Shown here piece after piece: positions 1 to 6,448 of a stretch of 8,455 nt of DNA. Location: the NCBI GenBank assembly GCA_031268115.1, contig JAIRXV010000433.1, positions 1 to 8,455 on the forward strand, read 5' to 3'. The stretch's first letter is position 1; each line of letters opens with the position of its first letter. The notes under the pieces were generated by a model that was not told where the DNA came from, made no database searches, and saw only the letters and a list, made by a program, of their open reading frames with translations. This stretch comes from Bifidobacteriaceae bacterium. GTDB taxonomy: Bacteria; Actinomycetota; Actinomycetes; Actinomycetales; WQXJ01. Both the position numbers and the translations under genes were made by a program.

Positions 1-1
1 G

Positions 2-1072
2 GGGAATAACACGGCAGCAGAGGAAAACGCAGAGAACGAAACCGCGGCGGACGAAACGACGCCGAACCAAGCCACGGGGAACCAAACCGCATGGAACGGA
101 GCCGCACCAAACCCAAACGCGTGGAACGAAACCGAGGGAAACCAGACGACACCAAACCAAACCGCCTGGAACGAACCGCAAGGGGGGTACGGCATCGGCG
201 CCCAAGACCCGTCTCAAGGGGCGCAGCCCACGGTGCCACTACCTCCAGTAGTTGGACCACCGCAAGGAACCTGGAGCGGTATGCCCGGTCCCGGGGCCGC
301 GGGCGGACAACCCCTGGCCCCTCCACTCGCGACCGCCGCACCTCCGACCTACGGCGCCCCAAAGCGGCGCCCACCCGGTGGTGTTGTGTGGGCGGTGATA
401 TGGGCCGCGGCGCTATTCCTCATCGCCACGGTGATGCTGCTAGACAGGTGGTACAGCGCCACTAATCACGCTTCCTTCTATGCGCCGGGGCTCGCAATAG
501 GCGGGGTGATCGCGCTGCTGGGGATCGCGATTGTCGGATTGGGGATGGCGGGACGCAGAGTCGGCGGAATCACGGCCTGTGCCATCATCGCGATGGTGGT
601 GGGTTTGCCGGCAATGGCCACTGTCTACGCGGCGTGGAACGTCCATGTGGGTCCGAACATCGGCACTGCGCAATGGCGACCTACAGGCACAGCGCTACGC
701 GACACCTATGACGTTGGGATAGGCGCTGGCGAACTCGACCTGCGCAACATCGCCGTAGGAGACAAACCGCAGGAGGTAAACGTCGACATCGGCATTGGGC
801 GGGGCAAACTGATCCTGCCGCGCAGTGTCCCCATCCAAGTGACCGCCATGGTCGATGTGGGCGACATCCTGATCGAACTGCCCGAGGGCTGGACTATGGA
901 CTCCGGCAACGGCGCAGCGCGGTCCATGGGTTGGGACACTGCAGTGGGTGGGATAGATCAAGAGATCACCGCGTGGTCTCCTGAGGTCGAAGATGGCGCC
1001 GAACCCCTACTCAGAGTCAAGGTCAACCTGTCTATCGGACATCTAGAGATCGAACAAGGAGAACCGTCATGA
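2..1072 (+). CDS. PspC/LiaF-type membrane protein with toast-rack C-terminus (5' end outside window)
   Basis: The frame is open without a stop from position 2, so the start lies left of the window; 356 residues are visible. The GTG at 233 is only an internal codon. Visible order: Asn-rich five-residue repeats (residues 2-61), a Pro/Gly-rich linker (about 62-126), three hydrophobic segments (about 128-147, 161-181 and 189-210), and a C-terminal beta-rich domain (about 230-352) with alternating Gly/hydrophobic strands such as VNVDIGIGRGKLILP followed by VPIQVTAMVDVG. That pattern matches the C-terminal domain of LiaF and of actinobacterial PspC-domain proteins. In those proteins an N-terminal PspC domain precedes a low-complexity linker and further helices, so the missing part may be PspC; this is inference. 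Family members act in cell-envelope stress responses, often near a two-component system. The gene overlaps the next one by four bases (ATGA). Family-level call fairly sure, exact role not. Confidence 0.75.
   Translation, partial: GNNTAAEENAENETAADETTPNQATGNQTAWNGAAPNPNAWNETEGNQTTPNQTAWNEPQGGYGIGAQDPSQGAQPTVPLPPVVGPPQGTWSGMPGPGAAGGQPLAPPLATAAPPTYGAPKRRPPGGVVWAVIWAAALFLIATVMLLDRWYSATNHASFYAPGLAIGGVIALLGIAIVGLGMAGRRVGGITACAIIAMVVGLPAMATVYAAWNVHVGPNIGTAQWRPTGTALRDTYDVGIGAGELDLRNIAVGDKPQEVNVDIGIGRGKLILPRSVPIQVTAMVDVGDILIELPEGWTMDSGNGAARSMGWDTAVGGIDQEITAWSPEVEDGAEPLLRVKVNLSIGHLEIEQGEPS
5..184 (+). repeat. Degenerate 15-bp tandem repeat coding Asn-first pentapeptides
   Basis: Translated in the frame of the surrounding gene, this stretch divides into twelve consecutive five-residue units: NNTAA, EENAE, NETAA, DETTP, NQATG, NQTAW, NGAAP, NPNAW, NETEG, NQTTP, NQTAW, NEPQG. 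Ten of the twelve begin with Asn; the other two begin with Glu or Asp. The DNA keeps the period: positions 80-97 and 155-172 differ at one base in 18. The rough consensus is N-[QE]-T-[AT]-x. It is not the Pfam pentapeptide repeat, which needs a hydrophobic centre residue. The repeat may extend left of the window. Confidence 0.8.
1056..1061 (+). promoter_or_regulatory. Ribosome binding site for the small membrane protein
   Basis: AAGGAG lies seven bases before the ATG at 1069, inside the last codons of the upstream gene. This is the clearest Shine-Dalgarno on the + strand of the window. It fixes the start of the downstream gene and, with the ATGA overlap, suggests translational coupling. Confidence 0.75.
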
Positions 1073-1380
1073 ATAACGAAGCCCGCGCCGTAAACACAAA
1101 CCCGACACCTGTCTCCCCCCAATACGTTCGTCCGATAGTCACCACGCCACGAGTGGGCGTGATCGTATGGGGCGTCATCGTCACCGCTATCGGGTTGACC
1201 ATCATGGGTGTCGCGCTGCGACGCCAGTCCATGGAAGTCGAACTACTCGCGATAGTTGTCCTTTTCGCCGCTGGCGCGGCGCTCTTGGCGACCGCCATCA
1301 TTGGCGCGATCCGGGGCCGGCGTAGGCGTCGTTCTTTGCCACACGAAAATGACGGCAACGGTGGTCAGGAGCTGCCGTAG
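1069..1380 (+). CDS. Small two-helix membrane protein, unknown function
   Basis: A 103-residue protein. It has a polar N-terminal tail (1-28), two hydrophobic helices (about 29-50 and 57-81), and a short basic and polar C-terminal tail that begins with an Arg cluster (82-88). By the positive-inside tendency the Arg-rich end should be cytoplasmic, so both ends probably face the cytoplasm. The ATG overlaps the stop of the upstream PspC/LiaF-type gene as ATGA and has an AAGGAG site seven bases before it. The two are almost certainly one transcript and probably translated together. That context suggests an accessory subunit or partner of the envelope protein. No catalytic motif is visible and I do not recognise a named family; small membrane proteins of this shape next to actinobacterial PspC-type genes are familiar to me, but that is recollection, not proof. 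Confidence 0.8.
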   Translation: MNNEARAVNTNPTPVSPQYVRPIVTTPRVGVIVWGVIVTAIGLTIMGVALRRQSMEVELLAIVVLFAAGAALLATAIIGAIRGRRRRRSLPHENDGNGGQELP

Positions 1381-1410
1381 GAGGCCGGGCGATAAAGCGG
1401 CCGACGGCTG

Positions 1411-1450
1411 CGTCAACTGGATCGGCGCAGACCGCGCTGACCAGTTGACG
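1411..1450. terminator. Long hairpin downstream of the small membrane gene
   Basis: Perfect 10-bp arms, CGTCAACTGG (1411-1420) and CCAGTTGACG (1441-1450). Inside them the strand folds further: 1422-1428 pairs with 1434-1440 (one G-T wobble), leaving a single bulged A at 1421 and a five-base loop (1429-1433). The total is 17 pairs. No T-run follows, so it could be a terminator, an RNA 3' end protector or a protein site. It lies 30 bp after the stop of the + strand gene. Confidence 0.5.
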
Positions 1451-1466
1451 GAGCAGCCAGCATTGT

Positions 1467-1494
1467 TAGGTCGGTGCTTTTCAGCACCGACCTA
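1467..1494. terminator. Bidirectional terminator hairpin between convergent genes
   Basis: A perfect 12-bp stem, TAGGTCGGTGCT (1467-1478) with AGCACCGACCTA (1483-1494), and a four-base loop TTTC. It sits between the + strand gene ending at 1380 and guaA, whose stop is at 1532-1534 on the - strand, so it can serve both. Neither side has a strong T-run, which is common in GC-rich actinobacteria. Confidence 0.7.
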
Positions 1495-1531
1495 GCCACA
1501 TTCTCACGAACGAAGGGTCTTGGCTGCGGCG

Positions 1532-3172
1532 CTATTCCCACTCGATGGTGCCCGGGGGTTTGCTGGTGACATCGAGCAGTACGCGGTTGATCTCGCGAAC
1601 CTCATTGGTGATGCGCCGCGCGATGTGCGCCAACAGTTCGTGCGGCACGCGCGCCCAATCGGCCGTCATCGCGTCCTCCGAGGTCACGGGCCGCAGCACA
1701 AGCGGGTGCCCGTAAGTGCGTTCGTCGCCCTGCACCCCCACGGAACGCACGCCCGCCAGCAACACCACTGGGCATTGCCAGATCTCGCGGTCGAGGCCCG
1801 CTTGCGTCAACTCCTCCCGGACGATGGCGTCCGCCGCCCTGAGGACGTTGAGGCGGGCCTCGGTCACGTCCCCCACAATGCGGATCGCCAAGCCCGGGCC
1901 GGGGAAAGGCTGGCGCCACACCATCGAGTCCGGCAGCCCGAGTTCGGCCCCGACCGCACGAACCTCATCCTTGAACAAAGTACGCAGGGGTTCCACTAGC
2001 TCGAACCGCAAATCGTCGGGCAGCCCTCCCACGTTGTGGTGAGACTTGATGGTGGCGGCGCCCTCGCCGCCGCCCGATTCCACGACATCCGGGTACAAGG
2101 TGCCCTGGACCAGGAAACGAACGGCGCCGGCATCGTCGGCGTGGGGAGGAAGCGGGGTGGGATCCGCGTCCACAGCGCAAGCGGGTGGCGCCGTACCGGG
2201 GGCCGGCGGGGCGGGATCCGCAACCACGGCCCGGGCGGCCGCTTCGAAGGCGCGGATGAACTCGCGGCCGATGATCTTGCGTTTGGTTTCCGGGTCGCTC
2301 ACGCCGGCTAGGGCATCCAAGAAAGTCCTGGCCGCGTCGCTGACCACGAGGCGCGCGCCGGTGACGGCCACGAAGTCCTGCTCCACCTGCTCCCGTTCAC
2401 CGGCCCGCAACAGCCCGTGATCCACGAACACGCACGTCAACTGGTCGCCGATGGCGCGCTGCACCAACGCCGCGGCCACCGCCGAATCGACGCCGCCGGA
2501 CAGTCCGCAGATGGCCCGGGCCGAACCCACCTGGCGGCGAATCGCCTTCACGAGTTCAGCGACAATCGAACCGGCAGTCCAGTTGGGTGTCAAGCCGGCG
2601 CCCTCGAAGAGGAACCGCTCAAGCGCCCGCTGGCCCAGCGGCGTATGGCGGACCTCGGGATGCCACTGGACACCGAACAAACGCCGCGCCCGGTCCTCGA
2701 AGGCCGCCACGGGGGCCCCGGCCGTGGATGCCAGAACCTCGAAACCCTCAGGTGGGCGAGTGACTGCCACGCCGTGCGACATCCACACGGACTGTTCGGG
2801 CGGCGACCCATCCAGGAGGGTTCCTGAGGCCTTGACTTGGGCCGATGCCTGCCCGTATTCCCCTTGAGCGGCGGCATCGACGGCCCCACCGAGGCTGTGG
2901 GCCATGGCCTGGAAGCCGTAGCAGATACCGAGCACGGGTACCCCGGCGTCGAAAAGCGCGGGGTCCACTTGCGGGGCGCCGGGGACATAGACGCTGGCGG
3001 GTCCGCCAGAAAGGATGATCGCGGCCGGGTCGCGTTCAAGCATCCGCGCCACGGACCACGTGTGGGGCACGATCTCCGAGTAGACGTGCGCCTCGCGCAC
3101 CCGCCGGGCAATGAGCTGGGCATATTGCGCGCCATAGTCGACAACGAGCACGGGGCGGTGAGCGGCAGTCAC
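1532..3172 (-). CDS. guaA: GMP synthase (glutamine-hydrolysing)
   Basis: A 546-residue cytoplasmic enzyme that converts XMP, glutamine and ATP to GMP, the last step of guanine nucleotide synthesis. The N-terminal class I glutamine amidotransferase domain (about 7-195) has the nucleophile Cys84 in GICYG and the His171/Glu173 pair in WHPEV. The ATP pyrophosphatase domain follows, with the P-loop SGGVDS at 225-230 and ESGGGEGAATIKSHHNVGG near 365-383. The C-terminal dimerisation domain ends in KPPGTIEWE, the usual GuaA terminus. The usual length is about 515-525; the excess is explained by a Pro/Ala-rich insertion at about 316-350 (see findings). All core motifs are intact, so it should be active. 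The start is GTG, chosen because the amidotransferase domain begins directly after it; no good Shine-Dalgarno precedes it. It lies 95 bp downstream of a lipoprotein gene on the same strand and is convergent with the membrane gene pair. Confidence 0.97.
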   Translation of the reverse strand: MTAAHRPVLVVDYGAQYAQLIARRVREAHVYSEIVPHTWSVARMLERDPAAIILSGGPASVYVPGAPQVDPALFDAGVPVLGICYGFQAMAHSLGGAVDAAAQGEYGQASAQVKASGTLLDGSPPEQSVWMSHGVAVTRPPEGFEVLASTAGAPVAAFEDRARRLFGVQWHPEVRHTPLGQRALERFLFEGAGLTPNWTAGSIVAELVKAIRRQVGSARAICGLSGGVDSAVAAALVQRAIGDQLTCVFVDHGLLRAGEREQVEQDFVAVTGARLVVSDAARTFLDALAGVSDPETKRKIIGREFIRAFEAAARAVVADPAPPAPGTAPPACAVDADPTPLPPHADDAGAVRFLVQGTLYPDVVESGGGEGAATIKSHHNVGGLPDDLRFELVEPLRTLFKDEVRAVGAELGLPDSMVWRQPFPGPGLAIRIVGDVTEARLNVLRAADAIVREELTQAGLDREIWQCPVVLLAGVRSVGVQGDERTYGHPLVLRPVTSEDAMTADWARVPHELLAHIARRITNEVREINRVLLDVTSKPPGTIEWE

Positions 3173-3267
3173 GCGGACCAGGGTAACGCCACGCTGCGCT
3201 GCCGCCCGGCGGTGGCGCCCAGTCTGCGTTGCCAGCGGTGCCGATTCGGGTTCTGCGGGTTTTGCCC

Positions 3268-4149
3268 CTACGGCAAGATGGGATCGCCATTCTGCATCTG
3301 GTCGGTATAGAACTGGTCCGTGGCCTCATTCAGAATGGCGGTCAGCTCGGCGTAGCGGGCGGCCTCTTCCTCGCCGTTCGCGTCATCCACCTGAATCGCG
3401 GGGTCGGGTCGAAACGCGACCGCATCGAATCCTGACTGCTCCATCTTTCCGGCTTGTTCGGCATCGAAGTTGGGACACGCTTGAAGAATTGCCCGCAGGG
3501 CGTCGGGAGTAGTGCTCAGGGGGACGATGGCGGTCGGAGAGGTCAGCCAATTATCGGCTTTGCCTGGGCTAACGTCAGCGAGGTTGGGTAGGCCGTTGTC
3601 CCGGGCGCAGGCGATCCAAGCGTTCGTTGAGTCGGCCAAGAGTTGTTTGCCGCGCAGTTCCTCTGCTGGGTCGGACTCCGCGTACGGGTCCTGATAGGGG
3701 AATTGTCTGTGGCATGCGGCCAACGTGGCGGAATGGTCGACCCCGTCGATTTCCAGCCCATAGTCCATCGCCAACTGGTGTTCAGTCATGAAGCGCTCAA
3801 AGGTCCCGTTCTCGTCCTCAAAATCGCCGGAACGCCCAGGAATCCAATAGACCGCCGGGGACTGGGTGCGGTACAGCTCGGGATCGGGCAAGGGGATGAT
3901 CGCGAGGATGTCATACCCCTCTTGAGGCCAATCCACCCGTGTGCCGCCGTTGTCGGTCTCCTCGATCCGCGCCGGCAGACCGGCATCGGCCAGGCAGGCG
4001 TAGTAGCTCTCGGCGGTGGCGCGTTGGGCCGCCATCGCGGACCCCCGCTCAGAAGAGGAACAGGCGGGTGCGCCGGGCACGAGCACGGCGACGAGAACGG
4101 CGAGGGCCGGCCAAACGCGACGGGGAAAGCGAACAGAGCAGATCTGCAT
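3268..4149 (-). CDS. Secreted lipoprotein with two Cys-bracketed repeats, unknown function
   Basis: With the start at the ATG at 4149 the protein has 293 residues. A GAGGAG site (4159-4154) lies four bases before this ATG. Longer versions of the frame, up to 4281, lack such a site and would put about 44 residues before the signal peptide. The N-terminus is a lipoprotein signal: Arg7-Arg11 cluster, hydrophobic stretch 12-24, and GAPAC with the lipidated Cys30. The mature chain has four cysteines, 52, 146, 181 and 225. Cys52 sits in CLADAGL and Cys181 in CARDNGL, so the protein looks like two diverged copies of a unit that starts with C-x-x-D-x-GL and closes with a second Cys (LAAC at 143-146, LQAC at 222-225). 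It is probably anchored outside the membrane with two disulfides; this is inference. The lipoprotein gene at the right end of the window shares the Cys order. It lies upstream of guaA but nothing ties it to purine synthesis. Confidence 0.85.
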   Translation of the reverse strand: MQICSVRFPRRVWPALAVLVAVLVPGAPACSSSERGSAMAAQRATAESYYACLADAGLPARIEETDNGGTRVDWPQEGYDILAIIPLPDPELYRTQSPAVYWIPGRSGDFEDENGTFERFMTEHQLAMDYGLEIDGVDHSATLAACHRQFPYQDPYAESDPAEELRGKQLLADSTNAWIACARDNGLPNLADVSPGKADNWLTSPTAIVPLSTTPDALRAILQACPNFDAEQAGKMEQSGFDAVAFRPDPAIQVDDANGEEEAARYAELTAILNEATDQFYTDQMQNGDPILP

Positions 4150-4153
4150 GTGG

Positions 4154-4159
4154 CTCCTC
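4154..4159 (-). promoter_or_regulatory. Ribosome binding site deciding the lipoprotein start
   Basis: GAGGAG on the - strand, four bases before the ATG at 4149-4147. The in-frame ATG twelve bases further upstream has no such site before it. This places the start directly before a well-formed lipoprotein signal peptide. Confidence 0.65.
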
Positions 4160-4302
4160 ATCGGGAAGGAATGGGCTGGAATCGGCCGGACCGACCCGAG
4201 CCACACTACCCGACCCGGAGGCCGCCCGCCCCGACGCTCTGCGCCCCGGAGTACCCTGGGCAATTGCCGCACCGCGCGCACTCAAAGCCAAGACATCTTC
4301 AC

Positions 4303-4308
4303 GAAAGG
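4303..4308 (+). promoter_or_regulatory. Probable ribosome binding site of pta
   Basis: GAAAGG lies 12 bases before the GTG at 4321. The spacing is long, but this is the only purine-rich stretch close to the start that protein homology demands. The ackA site has the same 12-base spacing. Confidence 0.45.
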
Positions 4309-4320
4309 CACAGCCACCTC

Positions 4321-6378
4321 GTGGTTCACAGCGTCTATGTCGCCTCAACGGAGGGCGATTCCATCAAATCCATCGTTGCGCTCGGAATTCTCGAATCCCT
4401 CAAGGAACGCGCTGGCAAAGCGGGGGTCTTCCGACCCATCGTCGCGCATCAACACGAACCGGATCCCGTGACCGAGGTGCTGCGTCTCCGCTCAACTCTG
4501 CCTTTGACGTGGGATGAGGTCCTGGGCGTCACCTATGAGGACATTCACTTGGGACCGAGGGAAGCACACGCCCGGATCCTGGAGCGGTACCTCAGGGTCG
4601 CCCGGCGATGCGACGCCATCGTCGTGATCGGATCGGATTACACGGATGTGGGTGAGGCCTCGGAACTCGCCCTCAACGCCCGGATCGCAGCGAATCTGGC
4701 CTCGCCGGTGGCGCTGGTGATCAACGCCTTGGGGCGGCGCCCCACCACCGTGCGCACTGCCGCGGAGGTTGCGCTCAGCACATTCGCTGAGAACAACGCC
4801 CCGACGCTGAGCGTCATCGCAAACCGTTGTGGGCCCGAGCATTTGGCGAAGGTGCGTGAGGCCCTGTCCACCCTGAACGTCCCCGCGTACGCCATCCCCG
4901 AAAGCCGTTTGGTTTCGGCGCCCACGGTGCGCGCGATCATGGAATCGGCCGGCGGGGAACTGATAGGCGGGGACGCCAGCCTCCTCGACCAGGAGGCCCT
5001 AGCCCTGATCATCGGCGCCATGGAGGCCGAGCATCTGATCGAACGCCTGGAGGATGGTGCCGTAATCATCACCCCAGGGGATCGCGAATCGCTGCTCCTC
5101 GCACTGATCACCGCCCACGCCGCCGAAGGCTTCCCCTCCCTCTCAGGGATCGTATTGACCGGCGGGTTTGCCCCGCCGAAGGCGATGATTCGGCTGATCC
5201 GCGGCATCGGCACAAACGTTCCGATCATCCGAACCGCCCTCGACTCGTTCACCACGGGTTTACGTGCGGGCGAGGTCCGGGGTCACATCGAACCGGCCAC
5301 GACGCGCAAAGTCACCGCCGGCTTATCCATGTACATGGAGAATGTCGCCGCCGATGACGTAGCCGAGTCAATCGCATCGTTCACCTCGACCATCGTGACA
5401 CCTTTGAGTTTCGGCCATTCGATGCTTGAACGGGCTCAAGGCGCCCCCCGACACATTGTGTTGCCGGAGGGTTCCGATCCGCGCGTTTTGCGGGCCGCCT
5501 GCCGTGTCAACCAATTGGGTGCCGCCCGCATCACGGTGCTCGCCCAGCCCGCGGAACTGGACCGGGCAGCCAGGGCGTTGGGAATCGATTTGGGAGGGAT
5601 CGGCATCGTCGATATCCGCGATGAGCAATTGGTGGACCGCTACGCCCATGCCCTCGCCGAGATCCGCCGGTCAAAGGGGCTGACCGTTGAAGCCGCCCGC
5701 ACCCAACTCACGTCTCCGACCGTGTTTGGCACCATGATGGTGCAGATGGGGGAGGCAGATGGAATGGTTTCGGGGGCATCGCACACCACAGCGGACACGA
5801 TTCGCCCGGCCTTTCAAATCATCAAGACCGCGCCTGGTGTCCAAATTGTCTCCTCGGTGTTTCTGATGGCGTTAGCGGATCGAGTGTTGGTGTTTGGGGA
5901 TTGCGCCGTCAACCCCAATCCGACGCCGCCCAACCTCGCTGATATTGCCATCACATCCGCTGCCACGGCCGCCGCGTTTGGGGTGGAGCCGCGTGTGGCG
6001 ATGCTGTCTTATTCGTCCGGCACGTCCGGCTCCGGGGTCGATGTCGATGCGGTCCGAGAGGCGACGGCCCTGGTGAAGCAACGCGCCCCCGAGCTCGTGG
6101 TTGAGGGCCCCATCCAGTACGACGCCGCCGTGGACCCCGCGGTGGCGGCCTCCAAGATGCCGCACTCACCCGTGGCGGGCCGGGCCACGGTGCTGATCTT
6201 CCCGGATTTGGACGCCGGCAACATCGCCTACAAGGCGGTGCAGCGCTCATCTGGGGCGCTCGCCATCGGCCCGGTGTTGCAGGGCCTGAACCGGCCGGTC
6301 AACGATCTGTCGCGCGGGGCCACCGTGGACGACATCGTAAACACCATTTTGATTACCGCCATCCAAGCCCAGGGTTAG
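4321..6378 (+). CDS. pta: Phosphate acetyltransferase, long form
   Basis: The enzyme interconverts acetyl-CoA plus phosphate and acetyl phosphate plus CoA in the cytoplasm. It has 685 residues from the GTG at 4321, close to the roughly 700 of long-form Pta. The frame is open further left, but VYVASTEGDS right after this GTG is the normal start of the family, and no in-frame ATG or GTG lies close before it. Domain order: an N-terminal P-loop-like (AAA_26/BioD-like) domain (about 3-205), a DRTGG-type middle domain (about 210-325) and the catalytic PTA domain (about 362-685). The catalytic part has HIVLPEGSDPRVLRA, ADGMVSGASHTTADTIRPA, DCAVNPNP, SYSSGTSGSG and IAYKAVQRSSGALAIGP, all as expected. 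The P-loop-like stretch reads EGDSIKS instead of the usual GDTGKS, so nucleotide binding there is doubtful. In E. coli Pta this domain is regulatory rather than catalytic. ackA follows 70 bp later on the same strand, forming the standard acetate operon. Confidence 0.96.
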   Translation: MVHSVYVASTEGDSIKSIVALGILESLKERAGKAGVFRPIVAHQHEPDPVTEVLRLRSTLPLTWDEVLGVTYEDIHLGPREAHARILERYLRVARRCDAIVVIGSDYTDVGEASELALNARIAANLASPVALVINALGRRPTTVRTAAEVALSTFAENNAPTLSVIANRCGPEHLAKVREALSTLNVPAYAIPESRLVSAPTVRAIMESAGGELIGGDASLLDQEALALIIGAMEAEHLIERLEDGAVIITPGDRESLLLALITAHAAEGFPSLSGIVLTGGFAPPKAMIRLIRGIGTNVPIIRTALDSFTTGLRAGEVRGHIEPATTRKVTAGLSMYMENVAADDVAESIASFTSTIVTPLSFGHSMLERAQGAPRHIVLPEGSDPRVLRAACRVNQLGAARITVLAQPAELDRAARALGIDLGGIGIVDIRDEQLVDRYAHALAEIRRSKGLTVEAARTQLTSPTVFGTMMVQMGEADGMVSGASHTTADTIRPAFQIIKTAPGVQIVSSVFLMALADRVLVFGDCAVNPNPTPPNLADIAITSAATAAAFGVEPRVAMLSYSSGTSGSGVDVDAVREATALVKQRAPELVVEGPIQYDAAVDPAVAASKMPHSPVAGRATVLIFPDLDAGNIAYKAVQRSSGALAIGPVLQGLNRPVNDLSRGATVDDIVNTILITAIQAQG

Positions 6379-6430
6379 GTGGACGATGCCGGCCCTCACC
6401 TGGCCGTCACCGCTCCCCCACCCGTACCCC

Positions 6431-6436
6431 GAAGGG
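6431..6436 (+). promoter_or_regulatory. Probable ribosome binding site of ackA
   Basis: GAAGGG lies 12 bases before the GTG at 6449. It supports that start over the in-frame ATG at 6386, whose only purine-rich upstream stretch (AGGTGG, 6377-6382) is three bases away and overlaps the pta stop codon. Confidence 0.45.
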
Positions 6437-6448
6437 ATCCACCCGCAC

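Larger units (their letters stand above)
4150..4320. promoter_or_regulatory. Divergent promoter region between lipoprotein gene and pta
   Basis: These 171 bp carry no gene and must hold the promoters of both divergent units. On the - strand TAGTGT (4208-4203) is a plausible -10 hexamer for the lipoprotein gene. On the + strand TACCCT (4252-4257) is a weaker candidate for pta. I see no convincing TTGACA-like -35 for either. A direct repeat CCGACCCG occurs at 4191-4198 and 4210-4217, on both sides of the - strand hexamer. The promoter calls are tentative. Confidence 0.4.

Noticed and set aside
91..465. A 124-residue + strand frame starting MERSRTKPK
   Set aside because: It is an off-frame reading of the Asn-pentad repeat and linker of the membrane protein; the protein is Arg/Pro-rich with no domain, while the overlapping frame has helices and a recognisable domain.
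3187..3217. Inverted repeat CGCCAC/GTGGCG between the lipoprotein gene and guaA
   Set aside because: Only six pairs around a GC-rich 19-base spacer, no T-run, and other pairings compete; not distinguishable from background in such GC-rich DNA.
1520..3310. Several long + strand frames opposite guaA
   Set aside because: They mirror the codon bias of guaA on the other strand, which explains their length; none has a ribosome site or recognisable domain, and guaA is unambiguous.
3643..4320. Leftward extension of the pta frame by more than 200 residues
   Set aside because: The extension lies antisense to the lipoprotein gene and across the divergent promoter; Pta proteins begin at the residues encoded from 4321.
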